Assembly (NCBI RefSeq): GCF_040802235.1
Contig: NC_133157.1
Span: 88,956,001 to 89,020,000 of the forward strand
DNA: 64,000 nt
Direction: 5' to 3'
Source: Manis javanica
Taxonomy: Eukaryota; Chordata; Mammalia; Pholidota; Manidae
The translations under genes and the position numbers were made by a program. Below the pieces are notes generated by a model that did not search any database, was not told the origin of the DNA, and saw nothing but the letters and a program-made list of their open reading frames with translations. This document shows, piece by piece, positions 1 to 10,775 of the stretch; position 1 is the stretch's first letter, and each line of letters starts with the position of its first letter.

Positions 1-548
1 TGCACTAGAAACCTCAGAAAAGAGAATTCTGTGGGTCTGGAGGAGAGATGCAGTGTCGTCTCAATAATTCATTGCATGAAGAGGTAAGAGTGGAGTAGAA
101 GAGGATGCCTGAGGGGTGCCAGGGGCCAGGCTCCCATTGACTTTGTGAGAGAAGAGGGCAAGGCTGAGGGTAGTAGGCAAGCAGATCTCAAGCAACAGTT
201 TCTTCCCTCCTAAGGCCCCTTTGAATACAGCTGGGTGGGGCCAGCTTGGGCTACTAGCAGAAAACGATTCTTTGCACGTTGCCTTATACTTTCAGTACCA
301 AGTTTGAGAAAGTGCTGTAATGAGCTAGGATATTGCTGAATGTCATTGGAAGAATGAAAGTGATTTCTATTCTTCCCTTCTCACCTAGACTAGGAGGAAG
401 ATGGCTCTTGCCTAAGCACATGATTGCATTCTTAAAAAGAGTAATTTCAAAGTTTTGGCAGCATCTTCCGTCAAAAAAGGGAATGATCGTTTTGAGGTAT
501 TTCAGTGATGGGGTATTTCTAGCATCGGAAAGTCTGAAAGTGGGCATG
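1..548. other. Unique sequence, nothing recognised
   Basis: No repeat, RNA gene or convincing coding frame is visible. The open frames on either strand are short and unlike any protein I know. Confidence 0.5.
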
Positions 549-561
549 TGAGTGTGTGTGC

Positions 562-611
<50 letters not shown>
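549..611. repeat. (TG)n dinucleotide microsatellite
   Basis: An interrupted TG run starts with TGAGTGTGTGTGCG-type units and becomes a pure TG tract up to about 610. Long pure TG runs are usually length-polymorphic and can adopt Z-DNA. The histidine/threonine-rich reverse-strand frames here are translations of this repeat and not genes. Confidence 0.95.
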
Positions 612-613
<2 letters not shown>

Positions 614-2564
614 GTGGTGGAGGAGGAGCCAGAGCAACCAAAAATTGCAGGCATTGTAACGTGAAGAGGCAACTCCATGGCGATAGAGGTGGCGTTATAA
701 ATCATGGTCTGGTACAATGATGTTTACATTCTTCTGGTGGTTTTAAACCTGACTGTCTCTGGGAATTCATATTTGTTTTTGGAAGAGGTCGATATATGTG
801 CATGTATGTGCGTGCAGGTGTGTTTTGGTCTGTTTGATTGACTTAGCAGCTACTTCTCAGGCAAAAAGAACAGAGAACAAAGCTGCAGGTCACACTGGGG
901 GAAAGACTTTTACAGAACGGAGGTTGGGGTACCTCTACCCACCAAAAACTGAAGTAAGTTTGATCTCTGTTCTGCTGGAACCCTCAGAACTTAGGCTAAC
1001 ATAAATATTTGAGCACTGAGGAAATGTAGCCCTGCTTGCTATGGGTAGAGCACGAGGTTTTCTAGAATGTTCGTAGACGTTCACAGGAGTGGGAATTAGA
1101 AGAAGGTACTTTTGCAAAAGGGTACAGAACAGCGAATTTAGGAAGTATCCATGAAGGCTCTTTAGAAAGTTTTGACTTAATGGATGCTATTTCCTTTTGG
1201 ATCTACAAAAAAGCCTTCATGAGGATACAGAAAGACACAGATCTTTCTCCTCCTGTTCTGGAATTCCCTTGTGAGCTCGAGTCTTCAGTAAAGCCTTGTG
1301 TGTAATGCAGTGGAGAAAAGAGAGCCGGAACAGTGAAGGCAGGTACATCTTGCCCCCCATCTAGCCCTTTGGTGGAATCTGCTGGGGCAGGAGGTGCTCT
1401 GGGAACTGAGCAGCCATGCCTTGGAGGTAGCATGGTAAGGGACAGTCAGGGCTGCTTGCCAAGTGAACAGCTCGGGAGAGAGGCACATGACTTGCCTTCC
1501 TCCCCTTTCTTACACTATGTTAAGGAATGGTGATTATGGAAGTCAGAGGCTGACACTTCGGTTACCGGCCTTATTTGAGGAGCAGCTTAATTCTACCACA
1601 AGCTATCTGGGCTGTGAAAATCAGGGGTCATTTATCTTTGAAAAATCAATATCTGTCTCATTTTCCTATTGCAGTTATTTTTACTGTAAGATATTGAAGG
1701 GACAACGAACGTGTGGGTACTGTCTGTGATTCAAAACAGCAAATGAAAACATATGCTCTTGATAACTCCAGGAAGATAGTGGTGGAGGCAACAGTATGGT
1801 TTTGGGGAACTTTTCAATTGTTCACAAAAAGGGGTAGAGCAATGAGATAGCAAAAGGAAAAGAGACACAGTGTATGTCCAGGAATTCCAAAATACAGGTG
1901 GGTGTGGACCAACCATATGAGAGAAAGCTGTGTGCACTGGCTTCCATGTGAGAGAAAGTGGGGGAAGAAGGGGACATTGGTGTGTGCTGGCCCTGAGAGC
2001 AGGGGGGTCCCCACACTGCCAGCAGGTGCTCCCTGGGAAGTAAGGCCAATGAGTTTGAGAGCAGGGGCTAAAGCTGGGAGAGGTCACCCATTCTCATCAC
2101 GGAGTAGTGTAAGGGACGGGGTAGGGGTGAGGGGGAGGAGTGGGGGCCCAGGTTCCATGTGCATCCAGGCCTGAGCAAGCTGGGCTTCCTCCCAGAGCAG
2201 GGCCCTCACTAGGAGGCTCTTGTAGGTGGGCAGGAGATGGGAAAGGGAAATGAAGAAAGATAGGGCCCAGACATAACTGGGGGAGGGGATGGGGCAAGGG
2301 CGCATCAGGAGGAAAGATGCTTCATGTCTTAACGTGGGAGGCACAGAATGGGGAGCTCTGGAAAGACAGACAAGCTGCTGGTACCAAGTCTTCTAAAAGC
2401 CCTGGAAAATGAAATTCACATGAAAATAAGCAGCAGAACAATAATAAGGGAAAATCCCATACACAGATATTCAAGGAGAAAAGAGAATAAGGAACAGAGT
2501 AACATCCTATGGACGATGAAAGCCTGCTGGGAAGACAGAGTGCATTACAGAGCTTAACCTCTTT
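612..2564. other. Unique sequence without a recognised gene
   Basis: No transposon or coding signature is recognised over about 1.9 kb apart from the G-rich motif at 2113-2146. The sequence is moderately GC-rich and has only short open frames. Confidence 0.45.
2113..2146 (+). other. G-quadruplex motif
   Basis: Four or more G-tracts follow one another with very short loops: GGG, AC, GGGG, TA, GGGG, TGA, GGGGG, then GG and GGGGG. This meets the usual G3+ N1-7 rule and should fold well as single-stranded DNA or RNA of the + strand. Folding is inferred only. Confidence 0.7.
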
Positions 2565-2645
2565 GTATTAAAGACAAGGAAAGAGAGAATTGGAGAAGTT
2601 TGGGAAATGGTCAGACAACTGAACAGTGACAGAGCTGGGATGATG
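2565..2645 (-). repeat. MIR-like SINE remnant
   Basis: The order 'aaggaaagagagaattgg', 'gaagtttgggaaatggtcag', 'acagagctgggatgatg' follows the reverse MIR core (gaaactgaggc, gaagttaagtgacttg, cagagctgggatt). It is heavily decayed. Confidence 0.4.
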
Positions 2646-3088
2646 GGCCATCAACATGAGGACCTTATGAATTTTAAATCTGATCCTCTTAAATATCATA
2701 GACATCTCTAAACCCTTTAAAAATGATTCCTTGTTATCCCTGTGATACATTAAATGTGAAGCTCGGATTAGCGAAGAAACTCTTCTTTGGGGCGCTACAT
2801 GGCTCCAACTGGTCAAGAAGATCTAAATGCAGTTCAGGACTTTTTGGGTCACTTCATCTGCTGAAACTTAAAAAAAAGAAAATGTGCCCTTAGGACAAGG
2901 GATCTTTTATGAAGGGAGCCCATAATTTTACAGATTTAATTTAATGGCTATGTATTAATCGGGCAGGATGATACTTCATCCTGATCCCCTTAAAGGTAGG
3001 TAGATTTGTGAAGTCAGACAGGGTGGTAGGAAATAGGTCAAGAAAAATGGAAGATTAAACCTTCTCAGAATTTTGTGTGAGTTTAAAT

Positions 3089-3213
3089 TTGTGTGTGTGA
3101 GTGTGTGTGAGTGTGTGTGAGACAGAGATTGAGAAGGAGCAGAGAAGAGAGAAGAGGAAAGAGAAGAGGAGGGAAAAGGAGGGGAGGGGGGATACCGAGA
3201 AGGAAGGAGGAAG
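3089..3213. repeat. (TGTGAG)n microsatellite and GA-rich tract
   Basis: Positions 3089-3121 hold repeated GTGTGTGA units. From 3121 to about 3213 the + strand is almost entirely purine (GAGAAG, GAGGAA, GGGAGG runs). Long homopurine tracts of this sort can form triplex DNA and are often variable in length. Confidence 0.85.
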
Positions 3214-3215
3214 TC

Positions 3216-6200
3216 AAGAACGAGCTCTGGCTTCCCCCCAAATGCTAGAACTAGGTTAAGCCCCCTCTCCTGTGGATGCGTTAGTGTGGGAAAGAACGTG
3301 TGCTTCCTTTTGGTCTCAGCTTGGTCTTTACATTGCCTCCTTAAGTGCTGACTTGGTCACGCAGGAAGTCTCCCCACTGTGTCCCCATCACCCCGTAATC
3401 TCTATTCAGGTAGAAGATGGGACAGGGAGGAGGCCCAGAGAATCTTCATTTCCAGCTGAACCCTTAGTGGGGGTGGATGGGTGGCCCTCAGCGACGGGAA
3501 GGTCAGCCCAGGGCTGGGTCTGCTTCCACGTGGCTCCTACTTTGCTCCAGAAGATGATTTCCCTCAAGAATTCAAATTTCTCCATTTTTATTTTCCCTAT
3601 CATTTCCTGTGTATATTTCCCTGTTATTCTGCCTACTTCTTCTCTCTCCTTTATGTGTCATTGATGTTTTCATAATCTCTGTGATTGAAAATCTAATTCT
3701 GGACTCTTTCTATCTCAAGTTATTCCTGACTGTTTGTTTTCCCAATGGATGACTCGCATCTGTTTAGTTCCAGGGAGGAAAGAATTCCTTGGGGTATAGT
3801 TCAAAGAATTTGGTGGGTTTATAATGGGGTAGAAACACAGATGAGTGTTAAGAAATATTACCCCACCACCCTGACATTATGTAGATAAGTTCTTCACTCC
3901 ATCACTTCATTACAAGTGGGTGCCATATACAATCTTGGTAGCCATCTCTCTAAGGAGAAGGTGACAGCATAACCTTAATAGAACTGAAAATGGACCTAGG
4001 AAAATAAAGGAAGCCAAAAACTATATAACAAGGAGGCATACCTGGGAACATTCCCCATATATGTGGAATAAGCTTGCTGTGTGAGCACAAGAGGTCCAAA
4101 TTTATGATTTTGACAGAACCTACATCTTGACATCTGAGGCTAACCTGTTTCAGTTACTACAAAATTTGCAAATTTAAGTCATCCTAAGCTGGTACACTCT
4201 GACTGGTGGCCAACATCAGGTCCAAAGTCCAGACCTCCCAGTGACTTGAGTACAGAAAACTGTTAATGCTTTGGAAGTGTTTCAAATCTTTCAGGCCATT
4301 TGGAGATCATCTGGCATTCTAAGAAAGGTAATTCACTAAAACAAATTGTAATAGTATGAAATAGCTAATGCAACCCTCCAAGGCAGTTGTTTAATTCTTA
4401 TTCCCTCACAGGCTCAGGGCACCACAGTTGGCATTCATCTCTTCCCACCAGTTCTCACATTGCTCTGAGTGCTAGTCTGTTAGAACACTTGGACCAATCT
4501 GCCTTGTGTTAAAGTTGTTTGGCACTAAAGTGAAACAAGACTGTGTCATAAGGGCATCATAGGAAGCAGGCTGAGCTGGGGGTCCAGGTGGGCCCAATGC
4601 CCCTGTAGGGGCTAGTGGGACAAGAAAGAACTTCCAAGTCTAGGCAGGAAGAACAAGAAAGAGAAGTCAGACACTGATTAATGTTCCAACTCTCCAGCTG
4701 ATGTTGGGTTTTCAGAGAGATGATGGTTTGGCTGAGGTTGAATTAAGAAAGAATTGGTAGGAGTTTCAAGACTCATGGCACACAGTGGAATCCCCAAAGG
4801 CTGGGAATCTAACAGAACACATCTCAGGGCTTATCATGTTCCTTATAGAAAACCATGAAGAGGTTTCTATATCGTAGACATTTAGTTCTGATACTTTGGG
4901 GAAGTTCCCCCAAAATGTTTCTGGATTAATTTAAGGCAAGTTCCCAATCTTATTGCTGTTTACATTTTGGATCTAAAATTTCTTTGTTGTTGAAGGCTGA
5001 TCTAAGCCCTGTAAATTGGTAAGAGGATCCCGGGCTTCTGCTCACTGGATGCCAATAGCATCTCCCTGCTGAGCTGGGCAACTGCTCTTCCCTCCTCCTG
5101 GGAGCCCTTGAGACCCAAGTGAGGTTGAGGACTCTGGGGGACTGTAACTGTGAAAGCCAAAGGTCTATGGGCAGGAGTGCACCTCCTTTTTTATACTTTA
5201 CATCTGGGGGATAAAGCAAATTGTGGTACCCCTGTGTTTTTCAGAAGGGAGAATTCTAAAGGAATTCTGCAGAGCCGTAACTTCTATTCTGTTCAAGGAA
5301 TACTGCAGAGTCCAGTAATTCATCTTCCCTCCTTGATCTAGAATCAAATTTGAACCAGTTGGGTCTGCCCAGCAGGGCAACTCTCAGTGACAGATGCCAG
5401 CTTGTTCTTCTAATTCCCTTTCCCTCTGGAGCTCTTGTACTGGACCAAGTGCTTTCTGTTATTCCCCCTCTTCTACGTCTCAAGAAACCTTGATTCTCAG
5501 GTCTTAGGGGATTGCAGACAGGAAGAGAAGTTCCTTGAGAGAAACCTTTTTCTGGCACCTGTGGACACATTTTCGTTGACTGATAGAATAGGTCAACGTA
5601 CAATTCAGCAAAAGTTGGGGAAGGGCAGGGTTTGACATACCCAGAGGCACCCTGTGCATGGTGCCTGCACGAGAGTGTGTGTGCAATAAGCCTTGAAGAC
5701 ATTGCAGTCTCTCACTGGTCAGTCCCAGAGTGTGGGGTCAACCATCTCTGGGGGCTTTTGATTGAAGGAACTCCTGTCCCCCATTAATGGAGCTGTTTGG
5801 AGTGGCAGCCTATCACAAAAAGACTTCAGTTAGCCTGCTAGTATCCAGGTGGGCTGGTGGGGTGCACCACATGGATGGGAAGAGAAACAGGGTTGGCTGC
5901 TGGTCTGCCCAGGGAGATGCTTCTCCAGGTGGTTCAGGCTCCCGCTCAAGCCCCTTACCAAATGGGCACCCGAGCCCCAGTGAGACGTGTGCCTTTGAAA
6001 CAAGGGTCACACTGAACTTGCTTGGGGAGGATAGCTCTCTTGCCAGTATACCAGCAAAGTAAGTACCTCGGCTTAAACTCCCTACTTTGCAGAATTTTAT
6101 TTACAGCAAAATGTTGAGTTACCCATGAACATCTTGCTTGCTAAGTCTCGGCCCTGCTCCTAGAGTAGGCTGTGGTTCCAGCGTAGGGAACCCTCTTCTG

Positions 6201-7060
6201 CCCTCCCTTCTGAATGCTGGCAAGCTATGTCCCATCCTCTCCTCGGTGGCCGCTGTGTGTTACGGGAGGCGAGTGTGGACTCAGCCATGGTCTCTCCTAG
6301 CGCGGGGCAGCTCCTGCATGAGGCCTGATGGGCCTCTGGTGGAGGGCTTGGCCTCAGCGAGAAGGACCTGTGGGAAGTCTGGGGCTTGCTGCCGGGCACA
6401 GCCTGCTGGGTGAGGATCTTCCCCATTCTAAAGGCTGAGAAGTCTAATGGGGTCACCCACGCTGTCCTTGCACTGCCAGGTCTCTGTGGCAGAAGGGAGG
6501 GCTTGGAGGGGATTCAGTTGAAGGGCAAGTCCTGCCTGTGTGTCACCAGGACTCCAGAAGCAGAGGTCCAGGCCACAGGCTGCTGCGGCTGCCAGCCTGC
6601 GCTCCAGGGAGTGGCCAGCAGGGCTGTGTTGTCACCCATGCAGAGGCAAAGGGATGGGCAGCACGGCAGTGTGGGCACTGGGAAGGCGAGGGGGACAGGC
6701 CACATGTGCGTTTCTCTTGATGTGGCAGGAGGAAGCACTGAAGGAACCAGACAGCCCCGTCCGCTGCTGAGCTGAGCAGTCCCAGGGCGAACCCCAGGAC
6801 CTGAAGGAAAAGGGACATTTTTGGTGCTGGTGGGGTTGGAGGATAGTAAACTAGAGCAGGAGAAATATTGGATTCCAATGAGAAGGATGCCCTCTGGCCT
6901 GTCCTCTGTCAACAAGAGGCAGAGCCAGATCCCTGTATACTGTGGGCTCCTCTGCTGGGGACCCCTCAGCCCCCATGTGTCACCTGGCAGAGCCTCCGTG
7001 GGATTCCAACACCTCTCTTGCTGGGACTTATCTGAGGGTTCAAGGTGTAACATTATGGAT
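3216..7060. other. Unique sequence, no recognised gene or repeat
   Basis: About 3.8 kb in which I recognise no transposon, RNA gene or protein family. The part before 5 kb is AT-richer and the part after 5.7 kb is GC-richer. Open frames up to about 180 codons between 6.4 and 7.05 kb occur on both strands of the same GC-rich segment, as expected from low stop-codon density and not from a gene. Confidence 0.45.
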
Positions 7061-7067
7061 AAAGGCC

Positions 7068-7125
7068 CATAGCGCAGTGCCTGACATCAAGAAAGTGCTT
7101 AGTATAAGTAGCAGTTAGCAATATT
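7068..7125 (+). repeat. MIR/L2-type 3' tail remnant
   Basis: 'agtgcctgacatcaagaaag' followed by 'tgcttagtataagtag' resembles the shared MIR/L2 ending (agtgcctggcacatagta, gtgctcaataaa). It is short and decayed. Confidence 0.35.
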
Positions 7126-7299
7126 TATTCTATGATTTTCATAACAAACAGCTTCTGAATCATAACAAGGAGACAAACAGTTCTTTATCTCCCTCCATTC
7201 CTACCTGACAGTAGACAGGCAGCAGCCCCCCTGCCGACAGGTGCTGCTTTATGTCCCATAGCCTGTTTAAGCCTCTCACGGACTCAACAGGGAGAGAAG

Positions 7300-7960
7300 G
7301 CGCTTAGCTGACCTTCAGACCAGACAGAGAGGGGCGGCCCCGGCCACCTCTGCCCCCAGCCGCCAGCACACACTCCTGGGGCTGGCGCCCATCCCAGAAG
7401 CACCGTGCCTCCGGAGACAAGCAGTTGCCTTTGACCTGTATCCTCCACGGCCCTTTTGCAGAGAATGAATAACTGGGAGACAGAGAAAAGGAGGCCTCTT
7501 CACCTGGAAACAATGAGCAGCGCGCAGGTGGGTGGGTGACATCACCTTATTTGCCAAGATGATTTCCTTGGGCAAACTGGTAAGAGAAGTTCGCTTTTGC
7601 AAAAAGTCAATTCCTTGTATTTGAGGAAGTGAACCGCAAACACTCTTTGCCATCCAGTAGAAGCCTGCACAGCGCCAGCCGTCCTGGGGAAGGGCTGGGT
7701 GAACCAGTAACGCCGACGACACAGGCGTTCCCGCTGCGCAGGATGGTCCGCCCGCGACCCCCGAGAGACAAGGGTTAAATATTCAGGAATTCTCTGAGCT
7801 GGGAGCTTGAGATCAGCCAAGCTGGGAATATTTACCCCAAGGAAATCAGCGAACGCCAGGAATCAGACCCTCTCCCGGCTTCCTTTCTCAGAGAGCTGTT
7901 TACCAGACAATTAACGTCTACGAACCCAAGTTTTAAGCAGCAGTTTTGAATGGGCTGCGT
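7300..7960. promoter_or_regulatory. CpG-bearing unique block, possible regulatory element
   Basis: This repeat-free block has a local CpG cluster at about 7708-7770 (acgccgacgac, cgttcccgctgcgc, ccgcccgcgac), with further CpGs near 7335-7400 and 7850-7920. The surrounding window is CpG-poor, so retained CpGs suggest constraint or lack of germline methylation. The cluster is too short to be a classic island and no TATA box or gene start is evident, so the regulatory role is an inference. Confidence 0.3.
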
Positions 7961-9553
7961 CTTCCCTGTGCCCACGGAGAAGGCAGCCTTGCCCTGTGCG
8001 GCACCTGAGCTCAGGGACCCCGCAGCCTGGATGAGCTGCAGATGGCCGTCTACCCCACAGATCCTTGGTTGGTGGGGGATGGCGAGGGCTTTTGGATCAT
8101 GGAGTCACATTCTCAGGGCACCCGCCGTCCACTCACCACCTCTCCTCCTTCTTCTGCTCTTCCGACTCCATCAGCCCCAGGGAGCGGCAGCCCCCAGCAT
8201 GGGCCCCTTACCTGGCTCCGTGGCTGCAGTGGCCCGTGGACCACCTCCCTGGGCCAGGAACCTGGCCTCGAGCCCTCCTTTGCATCCCCCTGGAAACTGC
8301 ATGTGGCATCTGCCTGGGACTCAGAACATCTCTTTTGGATTTTTAATACCAGATAATTGCAGGCACCAGGCAGAGATGGGAGGAGGGTGGCAGGTGGCAA
8401 TGAGGCCTTGTGCCTGTTCCCCATCTGCCGGCCACTCCAGCTGTGGTCCTGCCCTGGGCTGCCCCCTGGCAACCTGAGATCCATAGGCCAGCTGTAGAAG
8501 GAGAAGGAAGGCCCAAAGGGCAGAAGCAGAAATGTACACAGTGAAGAGGGCAGAGCTGGTGGTCCAGGTGCTGCACTGGCCACCTCCAGGGGCAGCTGGG
8601 CCCTCCAAGCCCTGGGAAGAGGGTGACATTTCTGCCTGGTGGTGTCTGTTCCCATGTGGAAGGAAAGCCAGGCAGGGCAGCCCAGCTCCAGCTCCCTGGG
8701 TGACGTCACGAAATGATGCAGCTATTTTTTGTGGACTTTTTATTCCCTCTGCTGAGATAAAGAGAGGTTTGACAGTGAGAAGCCGAGTTCACTGGTGCAC
8801 GACCTCAAAGTAGGTGTGGAAATGGGGACACAGCACTGGCCTGGCTGAGGTCAGAGCAGCCGGCCGTGGCACAGTGCGGGGCCTCCTGCGCAGTGAAGCA
8901 CAGGTGAGCTTCATCTGGTCTTCCAGCCAGTAGGTCCCTGGGTGATGGAGACCCTGCTGAGTGGAGGGTCTCGGGAGATGCCTGCCAGTGGGTGCTCTGG
9001 CTGGGCCCCTTGGGGGGGCCCCTGTCGCTGTGGGCCACCAGGCACTGTGCGTGGGGTGCCCTGCTCTTGCAGTGATTTTTGCTTTCATGGCCAGTACCTC
9101 CTCTGGGGTCTGCCCTGGGGCTGCTCTTGGGCCTCTGGCTTCTCCAGAAGATGGGGTGCTCCAGGCCTCGGGGATGGGCCTCCTTGGGAAGGTAGGGTGG
9201 TACAGGTAGGAGACACTAAGGATGACACCTGTATAGGGAAGCTGCCTCCAAACCAGCAACAGAGGTCAGTAAAGGCAATGAAAGAAAGAGCCACAGCCAC
9301 GAGAGAGGGTGAGGGGTCCATGGCGTTCAGCAGGTGAGGGCGGCCTCCCGAGGAAGGGAATGTAGGACCTATGCTGAGCAGGAGCTCGCCGGGCAGACCG
9401 GTCACACACAGCACAGGGTGCCTGGGCTTGGGCAGGGGGCACAAGGCTACAGTGCCCTGGGGTTGGGGGTTGGCCCCAGGATGTCAGGGGTGAGGCAAGC
9501 TGCCTCCCATCATCCTGGTGCCATCTGCAGCCCAGGTGCCAGGTCCAGCCTGC
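7961..9553. other. GC-rich unique sequence without a recognised gene
   Basis: Open frames up to 198 codons occur on both strands, overlapping each other, with proline-, serine- and glycine-rich low-information translations. I recognise no domain and treat them as chance. A CRE palindrome at 8701 is listed separately. Confidence 0.45.
8701..8708. promoter_or_regulatory. Perfect CRE palindrome TGACGTCA
   Basis: The full 8-bp consensus for CREB/ATF dimers is present and is followed by ATGATGCA at 8714-8721, which resembles an ATF/AP-1-type half-site. Its CpG survives in CpG-poor surroundings. One 8-mer can occur by chance in 64 kb, so function is unproven. Confidence 0.45.
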
Positions 9554-9728
9554 TGCTGGGTTTTGTGAATAAAGCTTTATTGGGACAGGGGCACATCCAT
9601 TCGTTCTACATTGTGTGTGGCTCTTCCCATGCTTCAATACTGGAGCTGACCAGTCCTGATGGAGAGAGAGCTCAAGGCTCCTGAAGCCTGGGATACATCT
9701 GGCCCTTTACAGGAGAGATTCCCACCCT
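9554..9728 (-). mobile_element. hAT-type non-autonomous DNA transposon (MER group)
   Basis: Read on the minus strand it follows a familiar eutherian hAT consensus: 'ctgtaaagggcc' near one end and 'ccaataaagctttattcac' near the other, with 'acattgtgtgtggct' between. The element at 14104 is the same family in the opposite orientation. I am unsure of the exact MER subfamily name. Confidence 0.75.
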
Positions 9729-10451
9729 TAATATGGCTTGTATTTCCTTCCAGAATTCTATGGCATGGTCTCTGACTCCAGTGTTCTTGTTCCTACCCTT
9801 GTCAGGAAAGTCCCCTGGCATGAGTGCCCACGGGGCAAAGTACCTATGGAGGCCCGCCTTTTCCCTGAAGTCACAGAAAGGCCAAGGATCCTGTGGCCAT
9901 GTGATGGAAAAGATTAAAAGATAATTTAAGATCAAAAGTCCCTGTCACATTGGAGAGGCCCTTGCAGGTCACCTGGCCACTCTCTTGGTGGCAGGGGAAG
10001 TGACGGGGGTGGGCTGCGGGCTCCCAGCTGCTGGGGGCTGGTATGGGGGGAACCTGGGGGTGCTTTTGCACCAGGCTGGTCTCCCTGATCCTGGGTGTGG
10101 TGGGCAATCCCAGGGGGCTGCCAAAGTGTGACGTGAAAACACAGTGGGGCTTTGCTGACACTGGTTTTGGTCCTGTGCAGTTTTCGTACATCATTAAAGG
10201 CAGACGTGTTAATCATGTGGAAGGTAGAGAGTTAGAAAAACAGGAAAATACAAAAGACCAAATGTCACTCTGTTTTCCTGCTCCTCAATGTATGGTCCAT
10301 AGGCTAGCCCCAGCAGAGCCTTGAGCTGGCTGGAAAAGCAGGCCCTCTGTGCCCCCGGGCTCCTGGGTCAGATCTGCACTTAACACCTTCCCAAGTGAGG
10401 CTGAGGGGTGCAGCCTGCAGAACTCACCTCTCTGCTGGTCCTGCAGCTTAA
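9729..10451. other. Unique sequence, nothing recognised
   Basis: No repeat or gene signature is seen. Short open frames occur on both strands without recognisable content. Confidence 0.45.
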
Positions 10452-10520
10452 GGGCATCTTCAAACCACCTGGGGAGGTTTTAACACCTGAAGCCCAGTCC
10501 TGCTGGAGGTCTTTATGCCA
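10452..10520 (+). mobile_element. Possible MER5-type hAT fragment
   Basis: 'caaaccacctggggaggttt' resembles the 'aatcacctggggagctttt' core of MER5-like elements, but the remaining similarity is weak and short. Confidence 0.3.
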
Positions 10521-10554
10521 CTCTTGAGGTGAGGACTGCGCCTGAGGCCTGAAG

Positions 10555-10775
10555 TGTCATGGAGGGAGAGGGTCCCCACATGCAATGAGGGTCCCCATGC
10601 GGAGTGAGGGCCCTGGGGTGAGTGAGGGTCTCCACGTGGAGTGAGGGCTGTGGGGTGAGTGAGGGTCTCCATGTGGAGTAAGGGCCATGGGGTGAGTGAG
10701 GGTCCCCACATGGAGTGAGGGCCGTGGGGTGAGTGAGGGTCCCCGCGCAGAGTGAGGGCCATGGGGCGTGAGGGC
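10555..10775. repeat. 38-bp minisatellite, about five to six units
   Basis: A GC-rich unit of about 38 bp (GTGAGTGAGGGTCYCCAYGT, then GGAGTGAGGGCCRTGGG) recurs with a few substitutions. Outer units are shorter and more diverged. The 229-codon reverse frame across this stretch reads its P-H-S-P-H-G-type repeats from the minisatellite and is not good evidence of a gene. Confidence 0.9.

Noticed and set aside
284..717. Histidine/threonine repeat frames
   Set aside because: Translation of the (TG)n microsatellite.
8113..8709. 198-codon reverse open frame and overlapping 175-codon forward frame
   Set aside because: Overlapping frames on both strands, neither with recognisable motifs.
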